Origin: Rachicladosporium sp. CCFEE 5018
Taxonomy: Eukaryota > Ascomycota > Dothideomycetes > Cladosporiales > Cladosporiaceae
Reading direction: 5' to 3'
NCBI GenBank assembly: GCA_002077045.2
Contig: NAEU01000706.1
Span: 1-21,860, forward strand
Length of the DNA stretch: 21,860 nt
Below, in pieces: positions 19,330-21,860 of this stretch; position 1 is the first letter of the stretch; every line of letters starts with the position of its first letter. Under the pieces are notes generated by a model. The model was not told the DNA's origin, made no database searches, and was given only the letters and a program-made list of their open reading frames with translations. The translations under genes and the position numbers were made by a program.

Positions 19330-21788
19330 ATGCGTATTTCGTCGTTGTTGGCTCTGGCTACGCCCATTGGGCTCGGCTCTTCGAGAGCGATACCCGAATC
19401 TCACGCTCTACACGAACGACGAGACGCGCCCCATTCTCTCGCTAAACGCTTGGATCCGTTATCTGATGTCCGACTGCCGATGCGTATTGGTCTGAAGCAC
19501 AACGAGAATGCTGCACAGAATGCTCACAACTGGTTGATGGACGTTTCCCACCCGGGATCCGAAAAGTTTGGCAAGCACTGGACTGAAGACAACGTTCTGG
19601 AGGCTTTCAAGCCGACAAAGGAGACAACCGACACTGTTGCGGAATGGCTATCGACGATCATCGACAAGTCGCGTCTCAAGTTGACGGACAATAAGGCATG
19701 GTACGCTTTTGATGCAACAGTAGCCGAGGCAGAAGCACTGCTTCACACTGAGTTCTATCACGTGGAGCAGGATGACCGCTCGCTTGTTCACTGCAATGAG
19801 TATCACTTGCCCAAGCATGTGCAGCAGCACGTCGACTACATTACTCCTGGCGTTAAGGGAACTATGATGAACATCGAGTCGCGTGCGTCGAAAGTCAAGC
19901 GAGGCTTCGGCAAGCCAGGCAAAGGCAAGCCGTGGGGCGGACAACCGCCCAAGTGGCATCCGACCCCAAAGATGCCACATAACAACACCGAGCTAGCTAC
20001 TTGCGATATTGCTATCACACCAGCCTGTCTTCGGGCTCTGTACCACTTCGATGCCCCGGATCCGCATGCCAAAGTCTCCAAGAGCAACAGCCTGGGCATT
20101 TTCGAGGAAGGCGACTTCTACGCCCAACAAGACCTGAACTCCTTCTTCACGAACTTCACGCGCTACATCCCCAATGGCACTCACCCGATCCTGGATTCCA
20201 TAGATGGAGGTATGGCGCCTGTAACGAACTTGTCAGATGCTGGTGGCGAGAGCAATCTGGACTTTGAGTTAGCGTTTCCCATTGTCTACCCACAAAATAT
20301 CACGCTCTATCAGTCGGACGATCTGTATTACGCTGAGGGTGGTAACGGTACAACGGGCGGCATCTTCAACACCTTCCTTGACGCGATCGACGGATCGTAC
20401 TGCACTTACTCCGCCTACGGCGAGACCGGCAATGACCCAGTCCTTGACCCGACCTACCCTGATCCGAACGGCTACATGGGACCGCTACAATGCGGTGTCT
20501 ACAAGCCTACTAACGTCATCTCCATCTCCTACGGCGAGCAGGAGCAAGACTTGCCTGCTTATTATCAAAAAAGGCAGTGCAACGAGTTCCTAAAACTTGG
20601 GCTGATGGGAACGTCGATCTTCGTTGCTAGCGGAGATACCGGTGTCGGCGGGCTGAGAGGTGATGGCGCCCCGAACGGATGTCTGAGGAATGGGACGGTG
20701 TTCTCGCCGACGCAGCCGAACTCGTGTCCGTATTTGACTAATGTGGGAGCGACTAAGGTTTACCCAGGTGAGTGATGAGCCAATCATGAAGCGCTTGGGA
20801 GTGGAAGCGTGGTTGGTGAAGCTGTGCGCGGTGGCACCGACTGCGATGATGCCGCTTTCACGAGGACGTGATTTCGAAACCAAGAGTGAGCGATTTACTG
20901 ACGACTGGTACAGGCAAGACAGTTTACGACCCTGAAAGCGCAGCCAACGATCTCGCGGGTGCCCCGTACCGCAGTGCTTACTCGTCAGGCGGTGGCTTCT
21001 CGAACATCTTCACAACCCCGGACTACCAGCAGTCTGCTGTGAACACGTACTTCCGCGAGCACAACCCTCCGTACCCGTACTACTACAATGGACAGTATAA
21101 CAACAGCGTTGGGCTGTACAATCGTAATGGACGAGGTAAGTCAATTCTTATTCCTGACCTCCCTGGCTGTCCAGACGCCCTTATGCATTCTTTGGCCTTC
21201 GCTGTGTCAATGAAATGCTACTACTTCACCTGTGAGGAACGCAAGGAAATCGCCACGTTTCTGCGCTCCGAGTAACACCTCTCTGCGACAGGGTGCTAGC
21301 ATTTACGTTGTCGCAGCTGCCTTGATAATTGCGCAAGAGCGATCAAACATCCTCTGAGAAGCCCCCCGACATCACTCGCTGACATGCTTCTGCACAGGCA
21401 TTCCCGATGTCGCAGCCAACGGCGACAATATCGCCGTCTACGTTGCAGGGCGATTTGGTCTTTCAGGCGGTACTTCAGCGTCCTCTCCTATCTTCGCGGC
21501 CCTGATCAACCGAATCGTCGAGGAGCGATTGAAGATCGGCAAAGGGCCATTGGGCTTCATCAATCACACTTTGTACAGCCATCCGTATATCCTGCAAGAT
21601 ATCAAGAACGGGAGCAATCCCGGTTGTGGCACTAACGGGTTTGACGCAGTCAGCGGATGGGTGAGTCTCCTGGTGGACGCAAGGAATTTAGGTGAATGTC
21701 GCTGACCATCACAATGCAGGATCCTGTTACGGGCTTGGGAACGCCGAACTACCCCAAGATGCTTAAGCTTTGGCTGAGTCTGCCATAA
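19330..21788 (+). CDS. Secreted sedolisin / tripeptidyl-peptidase-like serine-carboxyl protease (S53)
   Basis: This is an acid protease that should remove tripeptides or cut proteins outside the cell. Exons are 19330-20767, 20914-21135, 21398-21660 and 21720-21788, giving 663 residues. A signal peptide is likely (residues 1 to about 20). A pro-kumamolisin activation domain covers about 40-180. A basic Gly/Lys/Pro linker (186-214) includes a KR site that could be cut by a Kex2-type protease. The catalytic triad is Glu307 and Asp311 in GGESNLDFELAF with Ser580 in SGGTSASSP, and Asp436 in ASGDTGVGG is the oxyanion-hole Asp. The calcium site is expected at Asp621 and Asp642 (QDIKNGSNPGCG, then GWDPVTGLGTPNY). 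The introns are 146, 262 and 59 nt; splicing joins VYP to GKTVYDPESA, YNRNGRG to IPDVAANGDN, and VSGW to DPVTGLG. The gene is complete. Confidence 0.94.
21136..21397 (+). other. Long 262-nt sedolisin intron
   Basis: The donor is GTAAGT and the acceptor is GCACAG, with a CGCTGAC branch-like site about 18 nt upstream. Splicing joins NGRG to IPDVAANGDNI, as expected for the family. Retention would add about 46 residues and stop at 21273-21275, before the catalytic Ser. Confidence 0.85.
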
Positions 21789-21860
21789 GTGCTTCAGAGT
21801 CGACACTGGAGAAGCACGAGCATGTTCCGCGTGGTCGCCTTGTCGAGGAGCAGCTTAGCA
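21789..21860. other. 3' flank of the sedolisin gene
   Basis: The last 72 bp hold the start of the sedolisin 3' UTR. No other feature is visible. Confidence 0.6.

Noticed and set aside
1..21860. tRNA, rRNA, CRISPR array, transposon or terminal repeats
   Set aside because: I looked for tRNA B-box-like sequence, regularly spaced repeats, transposase or reverse transcriptase motifs and long terminal repeats and found none convincing.

Overview
The window is nuclear DNA from a filamentous ascomycete. The genes have short GT-AG introns, mostly 49 to 64 nt, and the products are typical of fungi: a Zn2Cys6 regulator with a DWNEWD-type tail, a fungal Yvc1-type channel, a sedolisin and a P/Q/G/Y-rich type I metacaspase. 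The style suggests a dothideomycete, possibly Mycosphaerellales/Capnodiales, but that placement is an impression and was not tested. No bacterial operons, CRISPR arrays, rRNA, tRNA or transposons were found.

Nine protein genes are supported. From left to right they are: HRD1 ER ubiquitin ligase (+, 5' end cut by the window edge); a Zn2Cys6 transcription factor (+, 1 intron); a secreted type-B carboxylesterase (-, 4 introns); a metacaspase (-, 5 introns, one of 374 nt); a fungal HNH-domain protein (-, 1 intron); a metallo-beta-lactamase-fold protein (+, 1 intron); a Yvc1-type vacuolar calcium/TRP channel (-, 2 introns); a class II aldolase/adducin protein of the Mug14 type (+, 2 introns proposed); and a secreted sedolisin/tripeptidyl-peptidase (+, 3 introns). 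Exon models were built by hand from reading frames, splice motifs and conserved protein motifs. Most junctions restore a known family motif exactly.

The layout is tandem, convergent and divergent by turns. HRD1 and the regulator are in tandem. The regulator converges on the esterase with 151 bp between the coding ends. The HNH and MBL genes diverge from a 591-bp region that holds a perfect 14-bp palindrome and an E-box. The MBL gene and YVC1 converge with only 33 bp between stop codons. YVC1 and the aldolase gene diverge from 351 bp. The largest gene-poor stretch is 10546-12386, upstream of the metacaspase.

The genes do not form an obvious pathway or metabolite cluster. Several relate loosely to proteostasis, stress and secreted hydrolysis (HRD1, metacaspase, Yvc1, esterase, sedolisin), but this looks like ordinary fungal gene order. 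I found no clear new system. The points most worth checking are the unusual introns (374, 262, 146, 46 and possibly 32 nt), the altered metal motif in the MBL protein, the uncharacterised HNH family member, and the palindrome between those last two genes.
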